Of a stretch of 64,000 nucleotides of DNA, positions 43,748-52,282 are shown in pieces. Source of the stretch: Enterobacter asburiae (GTDB taxonomy: Bacteria; Pseudomonadota; Gammaproteobacteria; Enterobacterales; Enterobacteriaceae). Below the pieces are notes generated by a model. It was not told the origin of the DNA. It ran no database searches and saw only the letters and a list, made by a program, of their open reading frames with translations. Position numbers and translations under genes: made by a program. Within the stretch, counting starts at the first letter, position 1; every line of letters begins with the position of its first letter. The stretch covers positions 4,216,001-4,280,000 of the forward strand of contig NZ_CP102247.1 of the NCBI RefSeq assembly GCF_024599655.1, in the 5' to 3' direction.

Positions 43748-44293
43748 ATGAAAAAGCTTAACATTCTTATCCTTTCTGCTTTGACCGCGGTATCGGGCTC
43801 CGCTTTGGCCATGGGCGGCAGCATCGAGCAGGGTAAAAACTTCACCAACCTGAATGTGGAAATGGGTAAATCCTCATCCGGCCTGTATACCGAAGGTAAC
43901 TGGCTCAAAAATACCGATGATGGCACCCAGACCGGCGGCGTGGGCGCAGGCTACAACCTGGAAGTGGGCCCGGTGATGCTGAATGCAGGCGCGAAAGCCA
44001 TCTACATCGGCCCGAAAAAAGGCGATAACGGCGTAGCGTTCCCAATCGGTGGCGGCGTGAATGTTGCCCTGACTGACAGCATTAACGTATTTGGTGAAGG
44101 ATACGTTGCACCAGACGGACTAAACAACAGCGTGAAAAACTACGTTGAAGCTAACGGCGGCGTAAGCTGGACCCCAATCAAACCGGTTACGCTGAAAGTG
44201 GGCTACCGCCACGTAAGCGTCGACGGCAAAGATGGTCGTCCAAACCACACCCTGATTGACGGTGCGTACGTGGGCGGCGGCGTTAGCTTCTAA
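43748..44293 (+). CDS. YfaZ-family outer-membrane protein
   Basis: 181 residues. Signal peptide MKKLNILILSALTAVSGSAL ending near ALA-MGG; the mature part has alternating beta-strand pattern and ends in aromatic Phe (GGGVSF), the outer-membrane insertion signal. About eight strands fit a small beta-barrel. Function unknown. Ribosome site GACGAGG upstream. It is divergent from the phytase-like gene across 410 bases and followed by a REP pair and a strong terminator. Confidence 0.85.
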   Translation: MKKLNILILSALTAVSGSALAMGGSIEQGKNFTNLNVEMGKSSSGLYTEGNWLKNTDDGTQTGGVGAGYNLEVGPVMLNAGAKAIYIGPKKGDNGVAFPIGGGVNVALTDSINVFGEGYVAPDGLNNSVKNYVEANGGVSWTPIKPVTLKVGYRHVSVDGKDGRPNHTLIDGAYVGGGVSF

Positions 44294-44304
44294 GCCTGTA
44301 TTGC

Positions 44305-44400
44305 GCCCGGCGGCGCTACGCTTGCACGGGCCTACAAAAACTGTGCAATCTATTGATGCTGTTGCAGATTGTAGGCCGGGTAAGCGTAGCGCCACCCGGC
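44305..44400. repeat. REP pair after the YfaZ gene
   Basis: Two opposed REP units 30 bases apart. Confidence 0.8.
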
Positions 44401-44426
44401 AAGAAAGGCGATGACACTATTCATGG

Positions 44427-44455
44427 AAAACCTGCCGGTTGGCAGGTTTTTTATT
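44427..44455. terminator. Bidirectional terminator
   Basis: AAAACCTGCC (44427-44436) / GGCAGGTTTT (44441-44450) with loop GGTT, T-run stronger on the plus strand. Serves the YfaZ gene and the convergent aldehyde dehydrogenase. Confidence 0.88.
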
Positions 44456-44460
44456 ATCTC

Positions 44461-45831
44461 TTACTTACGCACCACCACCAGCTTCTGGTTCACAAACTCT
44501 TTGATCCCCAGATCCGACAGCTCGCGCCCGTAGCCGGAGCGCTTCACGCCGCCAAACGGCAGCTCTGGCGCGGTATCGGTGAGCCAGTTGATGTACACCA
44601 TCCCGGTCTCAATCCGTGACGCCATTTTCTTCGCGCGCTCGATATTCTGACTAAATACCGCCCCGCCCAGGCCGTAGTGGGAGTCGTTCGCCAGCGCGAC
44701 CGCCTCGTCGTCACTTTTCACCACGTAAATCTGCGCTACAGGGCCGAAGAACTCCTCGAAATACGCCGGGTTGTCGCGGGAGATATTCGTCAGGATCGTC
44801 GGTTCGAAGAAACTCCCGTCGCGCTGTACCGGTTTGCCGCCATAGTGCAGCGTCGCGCCGTTTTTCACCGCCTCGTTAACCTGTTTGGTCAGCGTTTCGA
44901 GCGCATCTTTAGACGACAGCGGCCCCAGCGTGGTGCTTTCGTCCAGCGGATCGCCAATCTTCACCTGCTTAAACGCCTCGGTGAATTTGCTCAGGAAGGC
45001 ATCCGCAATTTTTTCATGCAGAATAAAGCGCTTCGCCGCGGTGCAGACCTGTCCGGCATTGTTGAGCCGCGCATTCACACCAATCTTCACGGCTTTATCA
45101 AGGTCGGCATCGTCCAGCACCACGAAGACGTCGTTACCGCCCAGCTCCAGCGTGGATTTCTTAATGTGCTTCGCCGCCTGTGCGGCCACCACGCTACCCG
45201 CCTTTTCGGAGCCGGTTAATGCGGCACCCTGTACGCGATCGTCAGCGATAATTTTTGCCACCTGCTCGGACGAGATAAACAGGTTGGTCCACGCCCCTTC
45301 CGGCGCACCCGCTTCGCGCACCAGATGCGCAAAGGTCTCGGCGCAGTGCGGCACGATGCTGGCATGCTTGGCGATCACCGGGTTCCCCGCCGCCAGGTTT
45401 GGCGCCAGAACGCGCATCAACTGGTAGTACGGGAAGTTCCACGGCTCAACGGCCATCAGCACGCCGATGGGGTGATGCTCCACCCACGCTTCCCCGAGCT
45501 CAGACGGATACTTCACCGGGGCCAGGAACTGCTTCGCGTTATCGGCGTAGTAGCGGGCGATCTGCGCGCACAGCTTTACCTCGCCGCGGCTCTGTTCGAT
45601 GAGCTTACCCATCTCCTGGCTGGCGATTTTCGCCAGATCCTCCGCGCGCTCGTCGATCAGGTCTGCGAGCTTATGCAGCACCGGCAGGCGCTGGCTGATG
45701 TCGCCTTTCGCCCAGTCCGAATGATAAAGCGCATCGGCCGCCTTGAGCGCCGCTTCGATATCCGCGTCGGTATGTGAGGGGTATTCTTTGATGAGCTGGT
45801 TAGTGGCAGGATTTACTGTCTGATAAGCCAT
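44461..45831 (-). CDS. NAD(P)-dependent aldehyde dehydrogenase (succinate-semialdehyde type)
   Basis: 456 residues from ATG 45829-45831 (MAYQTVNPATNQ), preceded by AAGGAGA; the open frame continues upstream without such a site. Catalytic Glu229 (LELGGND) and Cys263 (NAGQVCTAAKRF); EPWNFPYYQ is the substrate-channel block. It resembles the Sad/YneI group that oxidises succinic semialdehyde, which is the end product of the hpa pathway, but the substrate is inferred. Divergent from an AraC gene, which probably controls it. Confidence 0.87.
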   Translation of the reverse strand: MAYQTVNPATNQLIKEYPSHTDADIEAALKAADALYHSDWAKGDISQRLPVLHKLADLIDERAEDLAKIASQEMGKLIEQSRGEVKLCAQIARYYADNAKQFLAPVKYPSELGEAWVEHHPIGVLMAVEPWNFPYYQLMRVLAPNLAAGNPVIAKHASIVPHCAETFAHLVREAGAPEGAWTNLFISSEQVAKIIADDRVQGAALTGSEKAGSVVAAQAAKHIKKSTLELGGNDVFVVLDDADLDKAVKIGVNARLNNAGQVCTAAKRFILHEKIADAFLSKFTEAFKQVKIGDPLDESTTLGPLSSKDALETLTKQVNEAVKNGATLHYGGKPVQRDGSFFEPTILTNISRDNPAYFEEFFGPVAQIYVVKSDDEAVALANDSHYGLGGAVFSQNIERAKKMASRIETGMVYINWLTDTAPELPFGGVKRSGYGRELSDLGIKEFVNQKLVVVRK

Positions 45832-45982
45832 GTCGAATCTCCTTGTTTTACCGCTTAGGGTATTAAGGGTAGTCAACATGACTGGCTGTGGACGTAAAGT
45901 TGGGTATATCCGGAAGGTTCTTAATGAAGCGCTGCCAGACGGTTCGCTGACGTGGTATAAAAAACCTTCAGAAGGAGCGCCC

Positions 45983-46726
45983 ATGACCGATACCCGACAC
46001 GTCCGCCAGACTTTTCACCGTGCCTCAGGCCTTGAGCTGCGCAGCACCTGGCAGAGCACGCAGGCGTACAAACGCCATAGCCACCCTCAACTCTCCATCG
46101 GCGCGATTGTGGAGGGCCAGACCTGCTGCGTGTGTTTTGACAGAGAGTACATCCTTAGCCCCGGGGACCTCATCGTGATCCCGGCCTGTGCGCCGCACAG
46201 CTGCAACCCCGTCGCCGGGAATCCGCGCAGCTACCATATGCTCTATATCGACACCGAGCTTCCTCTGGCGCTACAGGTGATTCGTAGCCCTGACCTGTTT
46301 GCCCACTACCTGGACGTCGTCAAGACAATGTCTCCAGCGTCTGTGGAAACGCTGCTTTCTGCCCTTCCCCACGGCGCGGATAGCGCAGACGCGCTTCGCT
46401 CAACCAGCCGGCAGGTTCAGGAGGCATTTCTTTCCGATCTCACCTGCCCGCCTTCCCTCGACGAGCTTGCCCAACGCTTCTCGCTGCGCAAGGAGACGCT
46501 GATTCGCACCTTCAGGCAGGACACCGGCCTGACGCCGGGCAGCTTCCTCAACATCTCCCGCGTGGAGTACGCCAAGGCGCGGCTGCGCGACGGGGATGAT
46601 ATTGCCGACGTCGGCTACCAGAGCGGCTTTGCCGACCAGAGCCATTTTCATAAGACCTTCGTCAACTATACCGCCGCCACGCCGCGCCAGTACGCCACGG
46701 GCCGATCAATATCAGACAATAAATAG
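45983..46726 (+). CDS. AraC-family regulator
   Basis: 247 residues from ATG 45983, preceded by AGAAGGAG; the frame is open upstream over the divergent promoter but has no site there. Cupin-type N-terminal sensor (YKRHSHPQLSIGAIVEG) and two AraC helix-turn-helices at the C-terminus (LAQRFSLRKETLIRTFRQ and IADVGYQSGFADQSHFHKTF). It is divergent from the aldehyde dehydrogenase 151 bases away and upstream of a LysE-type exporter, so it may control either. Confidence 0.88.
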   Translation: MTDTRHVRQTFHRASGLELRSTWQSTQAYKRHSHPQLSIGAIVEGQTCCVCFDREYILSPGDLIVIPACAPHSCNPVAGNPRSYHMLYIDTELPLALQVIRSPDLFAHYLDVVKTMSPASVETLLSALPHGADSADALRSTSRQVQEAFLSDLTCPPSLDELAQRFSLRKETLIRTFRQDTGLTPGSFLNISRVEYAKARLRDGDDIADVGYQSGFADQSHFHKTFVNYTAATPRQYATGRSISDNK

Positions 46727-46773
46727 GTTCTGCAGCGCCGTACTCTGGCCTCGGATTGTTAACCGAGGTCGCT

Positions 46774-47412
46774 ATGGAACTGTTCTTCCCTTCCGCTTTT
46801 CTCGCCCTGGCGCTGGCGCATTTTGTTGCCCTGCTAAGCCCGGGCCCGGATTTCTTCCTGCTGGTGGGCTACGCCGCGCGCTATCGGCTGCGCGGCAGCG
46901 CCGGGCTGTGCCTCGGCATCGCCGCGGGTAACGGGCTCTATATTGTTCTGGTGATTATCGGCTGGAGCGCGCTGCGCCAGTTTACGTGGCTGTTTACGCT
47001 TATCGAGCTTTGCGGGGCGCTGTATCTGCTGTGGATCGGCTCGCATCTGGTGCGCAGCCGACCTCAGGCGCTGGCACTGAATGAAACCCATCAGCGCTTT
47101 CCCTCGCGGCGTAAGCAGATCCTGCTGGGGCTCGGTTCGGCGCTGTTAAACCCGAAGAATGCGCTGTTCTATCTGGCGCTGATGACGGCGCTGCTGGGGC
47201 CGGACGTGACGCTGCTTCAGCAGGCGACCTGCGGCGTCTGGATGGTGATGGTGGTGCTTGCGTGGGATCTGGCGCTGGTATCGCTGATGGGGTTGAGGGC
47301 GGTTCAACGCAAGCTCAGCCGTTCGCTGTGGTGGATTGAGCGCACGGCAGGGGTGGTGCTGATGGGGTTTGGGGGATGGGTGCTGTGGCGGCTACTAGAA
47401 ATTATACGCTGA
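46774..47412 (+). CDS. LysE/RhtB-family amino-acid exporter
   Basis: 212 residues, about six membrane segments. The family signature LSPGPDFFLLVGYAARYRLRG near residue 20-40 and LNPKNALFYLAL near 124-135 are clear. ATG at 46774 behind GAGG; a TTG 18 bases earlier is an unlikely start. Members export amino acids or lactones such as homoserine and threonine. It follows the AraC gene by 47 bases and may be co-transcribed. Confidence 0.88.
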   Translation: MELFFPSAFLALALAHFVALLSPGPDFFLLVGYAARYRLRGSAGLCLGIAAGNGLYIVLVIIGWSALRQFTWLFTLIELCGALYLLWIGSHLVRSRPQALALNETHQRFPSRRKQILLGLGSALLNPKNALFYLALMTALLGPDVTLLQQATCGVWMVMVVLAWDLALVSLMGLRAVQRKLSRSLWWIERTAGVVLMGFGGWVLWRLLEIIR

Positions 47413-47415
47413 GAT

Positions 47416-47455
47416 AGCGGGCAGCCTGACGCCGCCCGTTGCTTATTTTTTATTT
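47416..47455 (+). terminator. Terminator of the LysE-type gene
   Basis: AGCGGGC (47416-47422) pairs with GCCCG and following bases (47434-47443), then TTATTTTTTATTTT. The T-tract runs into the brnA stop codon. Confidence 0.55.
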
Positions 47456-47745
47456 TGATCGCGCAGCATTGCTTCACGCAAAATGGCATTGAGCCTCGTC
47501 TGGTAACCTTTTCCAGGCCGTTTAAGCCACTCCATCACGTCAGCGTCGATACGTACAGATGCCTGAGTTTTGAGTGGCCGATAGAACTTCCCTCGCACCG
47601 CCCCTGACCACTGTTCATCCGCCGTGGCAGGGATATCGCTGTAATCAATCTCTGCTTCCGATTTTTCGGCGAGTGCTTTGAGCTCAGCCTCACGACGAGC
47701 ACTAACCTCAGGCGCACTACCGCGTTTATGTTTAACCATGCTCAT
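47443..47745 (-). CDS. brnA: BrnA-type antitoxin
   Basis: 100 residues from ATG 47743-47745 (MSMVKHKRGS), behind AGGAG; an open extension upstream overlaps brnT. The C-terminal half is ribbon-helix-helix-like (SVRIDADVMEWLKRPGKGYQTRLNAILREAM), the DNA-binding antitoxin part. BrnA neutralises BrnT and represses the operon. It overlaps the 3' end of brnT by 14 bases; toxin first, antitoxin second is the usual brnTA order. Confidence 0.87.
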   Translation of the reverse strand: MSMVKHKRGSAPEVSARREAELKALAEKSEAEIDYSDIPATADEQWSGAVRGKFYRPLKTQASVRIDADVMEWLKRPGKGYQTRLNAILREAMLRDQNKK

Positions 47746-48019
47746 AACGGCTCCTCTCTTTACGGTCCGCCTTTCGTGCGCTAATGATTCGAATGACTTC
47801 GTCACCACTTTCAAAACGTACCGTGTGTGCGACCATAATGACAATTAGACCATGTACAAGGCCAATGGTCTGCCAACGGAACTCTCCATTTTCATGACGA
47901 TCCTGCAGAGATAAATGGTAAGGATCGTCAAAAACCAGAACAGCCTCTTCAAAGCGGATCCCATGCTTAATGAGATTACTCTTCGCTTTGTTGGTATCCC
48001 ATTCAAACTCCGTTGGCAT
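47732..48019 (-). CDS. brnT: BrnT-type ribonuclease toxin
   Basis: 95 residues from ATG 48017-48019 (MPTEFEWDTNKAKSNLIKHG), behind GGGAAGGG. The BrnT hallmark block WDTNKAKSNLIKHGIRFEEA is followed by DRHENGEFRWQTIG and the C-terminal RIISARKADRKERSRYE stretch that carries catalytic basic residues. BrnT is a RelE-fold RNase that stops translation under stress. Adjacent to yjiN, a common site of variable genes. Confidence 0.9.
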   Translation of the reverse strand: MPTEFEWDTNKAKSNLIKHGIRFEEAVLVFDDPYHLSLQDRHENGEFRWQTIGLVHGLIVIMVAHTVRFESGDEVIRIISARKADRKERSRYEHG

Positions 48020-48036
48020 AGTGTACCCTTCCCTTA

Positions 48037-48048
48037 TTGTATATACAA
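48037..48048. promoter_or_regulatory. brnTA operator and promoter
   Basis: Perfect 12-base palindrome TTGTATATACAA, overlapping the likely -10 (TACAAT on the minus strand), with a second partial copy CATATACAA at 48054-48062. Fits repression by a ribbon-helix-helix antitoxin. Confidence 0.6.
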
Positions 48049-48189
48049 AAAAGCATATACAAAACGTTCGTAAATTGAACCGGTCGACATCGTTCAATTT
48101 CATTTTCTGAAGGCGCATTCCAGAAACTGAAACGCGAAGGTCCTTCTCCTTCTTTGCACTTTCCCCTCGCTTCCCTCTATCCTTAACCC

Positions 48190-49461
48190 ATGGAAAAAAT
48201 AGCTGAACTCAAACGCGCCAAGCTGCTGGCGCTGTCGCTGCTGCTGATTGCCGCCGCGGCCTTTATCACCACCCTGTTCCTGCCGCAGACCTTCTGGGTG
48301 CGCGGCGTAAAGGCCATTGCCGAGGCGGCGATGGTCGGCGCGCTGGCAGACTGGTTTGCCGTGGTTGCGCTGTTCCGCCGGGTGCCCATTCCGTTTATCT
48401 CGCGCCATACCGCGATCATTCCGCGCAATAAAGACCGAATCGGCGACAATCTCGGCCAGTTTGTGCAGGAGAAGTTTCTCGACACGCAATCGCTGGTGGC
48501 GTTGATCCGCCGCTATGAACCTGCCCAGATGATCGGCGCCTGGTTCAGCAAGCCCGACAACGCCCAGCGCGTCGGGCTGCATTTGATGCAGGTGATGAGC
48601 GGTTTTCTCGAACTCACCGACGACGGACGCATTCAGCGCCTGCTCAAACGGGCGGTGCATAAGGCCATCGACAAGGTAGACTTCACCGAAACCAGCGCAG
48701 TGATGCTGGAGAGCATGACCAAAAACAACCGCCACCAGGTGCTGCTGGACGCCATCATCAACCGTCTGATTACCCTGATTCAGCGGGAAAGCACGCGGGA
48801 GTTTATCTCTGACCAGATAGTCCACTGGCTGAAGACCGAACACCCGCGCAAGGCAATGGTGCTGCCCACCGAGTGGCTGGGCGATCAAAGCGCGGAGATG
48901 GTGTCGAACGCGGTGAACACGCTGCTGGACGATATCAGCCACGACCGCACGCACCAGATCCGCCAGGCGTTCGACCGCGCCACGCTGAAGCTTATCGACA
49001 ACCTGAAAAACGATCCGGAGATGGCGGCGAAAGCCGACAACATCAAGCACTACCTGAAAAACGATGAGGCGTTTAACCGCTATCTGGGAGAGATGTGGGC
49101 TGACCTGCGCCAGTGGCTGAAAGCGGATATGCAAAGCGAGGACTCGCGCGTGAAGCAACGCATCGCCAACGCCGGGCTGTGGTTTGGCGAAACGCTGTCT
49201 AACGACGCCAGCCTGCGGGCGTCGCTGAACGAGCATCTGGAGCAGGCCGCGCACCGCCTCGCGCCGGATTTCGCGACGTTTCTGACCCGCCACATCAGCG
49301 ACACTGTCAAAAGCTGGGACGCCAAAGACATGTCCCGCCAGATTGAGCTTAACATCGGTAAAGATCTGCAGTTCATCCGCGTCAACGGCACGCTGGTCGG
49401 CGGGACGATTGGCCTGATCCTGTTTTTACTCTCGCAGCTGCCTGCCGTGCTGGGGCATTAA
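48190..49461 (+). CDS. yjiN: DUF445 membrane protein YjiN
   Basis: 423 residues. Two N-terminal membrane segments (about 13-35 and 45-65), a long helical cytoplasmic or periplasmic middle part and a C-terminal membrane segment (about 400-420). GALADWFAVVALFRR and the ILPTEWLG-type block identify the DUF445 family. Function unknown. Its 3' end overlaps that of the convergent DUF2955 gene by 4 bases. Confidence 0.92.
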   Translation: MEKIAELKRAKLLALSLLLIAAAAFITTLFLPQTFWVRGVKAIAEAAMVGALADWFAVVALFRRVPIPFISRHTAIIPRNKDRIGDNLGQFVQEKFLDTQSLVALIRRYEPAQMIGAWFSKPDNAQRVGLHLMQVMSGFLELTDDGRIQRLLKRAVHKAIDKVDFTETSAVMLESMTKNNRHQVLLDAIINRLITLIQRESTREFISDQIVHWLKTEHPRKAMVLPTEWLGDQSAEMVSNAVNTLLDDISHDRTHQIRQAFDRATLKLIDNLKNDPEMAAKADNIKHYLKNDEAFNRYLGEMWADLRQWLKADMQSEDSRVKQRIANAGLWFGETLSNDASLRASLNEHLEQAAHRLAPDFATFLTRHISDTVKSWDAKDMSRQIELNIGKDLQFIRVNGTLVGGTIGLILFLLSQLPAVLGH

Positions 49462-50534
49462 TCTACTTTGGGCGGCGCGATGACGTAGCGCGTCGCCTCA
49501 AAGCGGTTGAGGATCAGGTGCACCAGGAAGACCATCGTCAGCGTTGCCACCAGCGAAAAGGTGACGGAGGTGATGCGGTAAAGATCGCTGAACACCAGGT
49601 CAGTGTCCGGGTGCATATTTTGCCCGAACATAATGCCGATGGTGGTGATGCTGGAAAACCCCACGCCTGCACCGACTTTTTCCATCACGTGCAGGCGCGC
49701 GCCAAACGCCAGCCCGAGGCCGATCAGCGGCATCATCAGCAGCATATGGCTGCTGTGATCGTAGAGGATCAGCTGCACCACCAGAATATAGAGGCAACCC
49801 AGCACCACGCCGACCACGCGCCAGATAGAGCTCATCACCGAACCGCGGTAGTGCATCGGGAACAGAATTAAAATCCCCGCCATCAGCGCCGAAAGCGAAT
49901 CGCTTAAGTCGCTAATCTGAAACACCACGAATATCAGCGTCGCGACGGTGCCGGAGAGCAGCGACTCGTGGCGCACCCGGGCGTCGTCTTTCTCAATTAG
50001 CGGCGGCGGCCTGCGGGGCTCCACGTCCGGCAGGAGGTAGTTCATCAGCGCGCTCAGGCACACCGCCATCACGCTCGCTTCGATGTTGGAAAACAGTAGC
50101 GTGTGCCAGTTGGTAGAGGGGTAGCTCATAAAGTTGAGCATCACGCTCTGGCACACCACGCCCATTGAGCCAAACAGGAACAGCGGCCCCTTGCTCATAA
50201 AGCGAAAACGCATCACGTACAGGGCAAACACCACCAGCGTCATGATGACCGGCCATTGCGACAGATAGCCGATAATGAAGATCATTTCGACGCAGTTAAG
50301 CGCGGCGCTGAAGATAAACTGCTTCGCCACGTGGCGATTAAAGACCGGCACCAGCGACAGCAGCATGATCGGATAGACCACAAAAAACACGCCGTAGCTG
50401 GTGTTGTAAAAGCTGGAGATGCTCAGCGCAATCATCCCGGCAAAGACGATGCGCAGGGTCTGGCGAAAGTCGTTTGCCGTGTAGACGATGTTGCCGTGCG
50501 GGGTAAACACCCGCGCCAGGGTGCTAATAGACAT
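49458..50534 (-). CDS. DUF2955 / FUSC-like membrane protein
   Basis: 358 residues, about ten membrane segments in two halves separated by a charged loop (around 175-195, with the PRRPPPLIEKDDAR stretch). This looks like the DUF2955/FUSC (aromatic-acid exporter-like) group. It is the last gene of a MarR-HlyD-membrane operon; the HlyD start region overlaps its start by 11 bases. Likely the pump of a tripartite-like efflux system. Substrate unknown. Confidence 0.8.
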   Translation of the reverse strand: MSISTLARVFTPHGNIVYTANDFRQTLRIVFAGMIALSISSFYNTSYGVFFVVYPIMLLSLVPVFNRHVAKQFIFSAALNCVEMIFIIGYLSQWPVIMTLVVFALYVMRFRFMSKGPLFLFGSMGVVCQSVMLNFMSYPSTNWHTLLFSNIEASVMAVCLSALMNYLLPDVEPRRPPPLIEKDDARVRHESLLSGTVATLIFVVFQISDLSDSLSALMAGILILFPMHYRGSVMSSIWRVVGVVLGCLYILVVQLILYDHSSHMLLMMPLIGLGLAFGARLHVMEKVGAGVGFSSITTIGIMFGQNMHPDTDLVFSDLYRITSVTFSLVATLTMVFLVHLILNRFEATRYVIAPPKVD

Positions 50535-51588
50535 AGTGAAGCAGGCTCACCAGGTGGATTTGCATCCCGGAGAAGAAGCGCGCAAACGGCCCCTCGCTGT
50601 TGTAGAGCTGCACGGTGGCGCGTGCGCCGGTCGGCAGATGCTTCGGCAATTCTTCGTCCAGCGCGACGTGAATACGCATGCGTTGGGCATCGCGCACCCA
50701 GCGGTTGGAGGTTTCCGGTTCGGACAGCTGACCGTTAACGGCCTCCTGACCGGCCAGTATCCCCGCGTCGCTGCTAGTCACGTGGGCGCGGAAAACGTGC
50801 CCCGGGAAGGCGTCGAACACCACGGCGGCGTCGGTGCCCTGATGGGTATGGCGCAGGCTTTTTTCACGAAAATCGGCGACGATATCGGTCTGGTTGTTCA
50901 CCAGCGCCAGCGCGGCTGAACCCGAGGAGGCGTAAAAGCCCGGGCTTAACTGCAGGTTACTGACCGTGCCGTCCGCCTGGGCGTAGACCTTCGTCCAGCC
51001 GAGATTCAGCTCTGCTTCATCCAGCGCGTTGCGGTATTTTTGCAGCGTCACGTTGCGGTGCTCGTCCCGCTCGCCGCGCTGAATGCGCAGGTTATGGATG
51101 TTGGCCTGGATGGAGCTGACGGACTGCTCGCTGCTCTGCCAGGTGGTGCGAACCTTATCCAGATCCGCCTGCGAAACGTTCTGCAGCGTGCTCAGCTTCT
51201 GGTAGCGGTCGAAGGTCACTTTGTCGTTACGCGCGGTCAGCACGGCGGTTTTCAGGCTGGCCTGCGCGGCGGCGATCTGCGCGTCCAGCTGTTCGTTGGA
51301 AAGGCGTGCCTGCTCGAGCGCGATTTGCGCCGCTTCCACTTTATTGCGAAACGGCGTGTCGTCGAGCTCAAACAGCAGATCGCCTTTCCTCACCTGGCTG
51401 TTGTTGTGGACATGTACCGCCGCCACGTAGCCGGAGACGCGCGGAGAAACCGGCGTCACCACGCGCATCACGGTGGAGTCCGGCGTCAGCGGGATCCAGA
51501 TATCCGCAACGATAAAGTAGACAAACATCAGCAGGAAAGAGGCAATACTCACCCTTACCCAGCGGGCAAACTTTTGTTCAGGAGTCAT
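50524..51588 (-). CDS. HlyD/EmrA-type membrane fusion protein
   Basis: 354 residues. One N-terminal membrane segment (about 12-32), then a biotinyl-lipoyl-like half (VSGYVAAVHVHNNSQVRKGD), a long coiled-coil hairpin (about 80-190) and the second lipoyl half. This is a periplasmic adaptor for efflux. It partners the downstream DUF2955 pump and follows a MarR regulator with a one-base overlap. Outer-membrane factor not encoded here, so TolC is the likely partner. Confidence 0.88.
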   Translation of the reverse strand: MTPEQKFARWVRVSIASFLLMFVYFIVADIWIPLTPDSTVMRVVTPVSPRVSGYVAAVHVHNNSQVRKGDLLFELDDTPFRNKVEAAQIALEQARLSNEQLDAQIAAAQASLKTAVLTARNDKVTFDRYQKLSTLQNVSQADLDKVRTTWQSSEQSVSSIQANIHNLRIQRGERDEHRNVTLQKYRNALDEAELNLGWTKVYAQADGTVSNLQLSPGFYASSGSAALALVNNQTDIVADFREKSLRHTHQGTDAAVVFDAFPGHVFRAHVTSSDAGILAGQEAVNGQLSEPETSNRWVRDAQRMRIHVALDEELPKHLPTGARATVQLYNSEGPFARFFSGMQIHLVSLLHYVY

Positions 51589-52058
51589 TATTTTTCGGTC
51601 TTGTTATCTTCTTCGCGGATTATCCGCAAATTGCAGGCGATTTGATTCAACGTGGCGCTGAAAATGTCGATATGTTCCGGCGCGATGTTTTGCGATACAC
51701 GCGCCTGATAGGTCTCAATCACCTGAGTGAGCCGTTTTAATATGGCTTTTCCCTCGGGTGTCAGCGTCAGAAGCCGAATGCGCTTGTCATAAGGCGATAC
51801 GGCGCGCAGCAGGTAACCCTGCTTTTCCAGCTGTGTCAGGGTGCGCATCAGCGGCGGCAGTTCAATACCCTGCACCTCCGCCAGCTCACTCACCGAGACG
51901 TTATCCCCGAGCTGATGAAGCTGCATCATCACCGTCCAGCTCGACTGGGTTAACCCGGTATCGAGAATGGCATCGTCGATCACGGCACGCCACTGGCGCA
52001 CGATCATCGCCATCCGCATACCCATCGGCCTGCGGCTGAACAGTTCTTCTTCACTCAT
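51588..52058 (-). CDS. MarR-family regulator of the efflux operon
   Basis: 156 residues, MarR winged helix with WTVMMQLHQLGDNVSVSELAEV and LTQLEKQGYLLRAVSPYDKR. It heads the three-gene operon and its stop overlaps the adaptor start by one base, so it is presumably an autorepressor induced by a pump substrate. Closest in layout to SlyA-linked pumps in other enterics. Confidence 0.88.
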   Translation of the reverse strand: MSEEELFSRRPMGMRMAMIVRQWRAVIDDAILDTGLTQSSWTVMMQLHQLGDNVSVSELAEVQGIELPPLMRTLTQLEKQGYLLRAVSPYDKRIRLLTLTPEGKAILKRLTQVIETYQARVSQNIAPEHIDIFSATLNQIACNLRIIREEDNKTEK

Positions 52059-52229
52059 GGGGGAAACCTCTCGTCACACGCGGTCAAGATAATAGTTATC
52101 AGGGTAAGTATCAAGAAACGAGAGGCAAAAGTGCAGGAATTGCGAAAACGATGTTCTCCCTCTCCCCGTGGGCTGAGGGTTCCCCACAAATTAAAGCGAG
52201 CAGTGAACAATCCCCTCGCCCCTCCGGGG

Positions 52230-52273
52230 TGTACGGTCTGGGGACATGGTAGACAGGTGTTCGGGGACATGGT
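52230..52273 (+). repeat. IS left end, paired transposase-site motifs
   Basis: Terminal TGTACGGTC, then GGGGACATGGT at 52240-52250 and again at 52263-52273, 23 bases apart. Confidence 0.8.
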
Positions 52274-52282
52274 GAACACTTT

